A program made the translations under genes and the position numbers. A DNA stretch of 64,000 bases from Sphingomonas oligophenolica (GTDB taxonomy: Bacteria; Pseudomonadota; Alphaproteobacteria; Sphingomonadales; Sphingomonadaceae). Under the pieces are notes generated by a model that was not told where the DNA came from, searched no databases, and saw only the letters and a list, made by a program, of their open reading frames with translations. The number at the start of each line of letters is the position of its first letter. Position 1 is the first letter of the stretch. Location of the stretch: positions 1 to 64,000 of the forward strand of contig NZ_RCZK01000005.1 of the NCBI RefSeq assembly GCF_006438955.1, in the 5' to 3' direction. This document shows positions 63,927 through 64,000 of this stretch, piece after piece.

Positions 63927-64000
63927 ATGAAAATCGTGAAGGTTGCGGCGCTGTGCCTGGCGCTGACGGTATCGACATCGGTGCTGGCGCAGGAAGTATT
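63927..64000 (+). CDS. Start of an exported protein (cut by window edge)
   Basis: ATG 63927, a GGGGGG stretch upstream; the visible 24 residues (MKIVKVAALCLALTVSTSVL then AQEV) form a typical signal peptide with an Ala-Gln cleavage site. The mature protein lies beyond the window, so its function is unknown. Confidence 0.75.
   Translation, partial: MKIVKVAALCLALTVSTSVLAQEV

Overview
The window looks like a chromosomal segment of a GC-rich alphaproteobacterium of the Sphingomonadaceae type (Sphingomonas or a close relative). This is an inference from several signs: very high GC; the trpF-trpB-trpA-accD-folC gene order; a GTTC-N7-GTTC LexA box; abundant TonB receptor, amidohydrolase and acylase genes; and short palindromic repeats of the 'CCGTTCGTGCTGAGCTTGTCGAAGC' kind in several intergenic spaces. 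No plasmid, phage or CRISPR hallmark was seen.

Layout. 1-3.3 kb is a decayed zone: the start of an amidohydrolase, a DCC-family thiol oxidoreductase, and a serine hydrolase pseudogene that has lost its catalytic-serine end and carries a 299-bp tandem duplication. It ends at tRNA-Glu. 3.4-5.2 kb is recJ. 5.2-8.5 kb holds repeats and an AT-richer, probably acquired SIR2 + P-loop (STAND-like) defence-type gene interrupted by two in-frame stop codons. 8.5-12.1 kb has a secreted amidohydrolase divergent from a penicillin-acylase-type Ntn hydrolase. 12.3-16.4 kb carries a HWE histidine kinase/receiver pair, a prolyl-4-hydroxylase, an RcnB-type protein and a lone [2Fe-2S] subunit. A sugar MFS permease follows. 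17.9-21.5 kb encodes two family-III CoA transferase/racemase proteins and glutaryl-CoA dehydrogenase (glutarate/lysine/tryptophan-type catabolism). 21.5-26.4 kb holds a TonB receptor, tryptophan 2,3-dioxygenase, two small genes behind a LexA box, and a divergent S24 LexA-like repressor.

26.5-32.6 kb is tamA-tamB (outer-membrane assembly). 32.6-38.9 kb holds a PspC protein, an SLC13/TrkA-C permease, a DUF4126 protein, an aldehyde dehydrogenase, an SDR and a quinone oxidoreductase. 38.9-50.2 kb is a long minus-strand biosynthetic run: folC, accD, trpA, a small membrane protein, trpB, trpF, leuA, a YceI protein, ilvC, ilvN and ilvB. Then come miaA, head-to-head with serB, and two SPOR-domain genes flanking an orphan ParA plus a small DNA-binding-like partner (52.1-55.9 kb). 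The end holds pyrX-pyrB-ruvX-DUF3089 (minus) and gatC-gatA-gatB-cyclophilin (plus), then the start of an exported protein.

Most of the window is ordinary housekeeping with tight 1-8 nt overlaps. The parts worth a second look are the nonsense-interrupted SIR2-STAND gene near recJ and tRNA-Glu, the LexA-box operon that may include kynA, the orphan ParA/SPOR locus, the mid-trp small membrane protein and the nested repeat elements.
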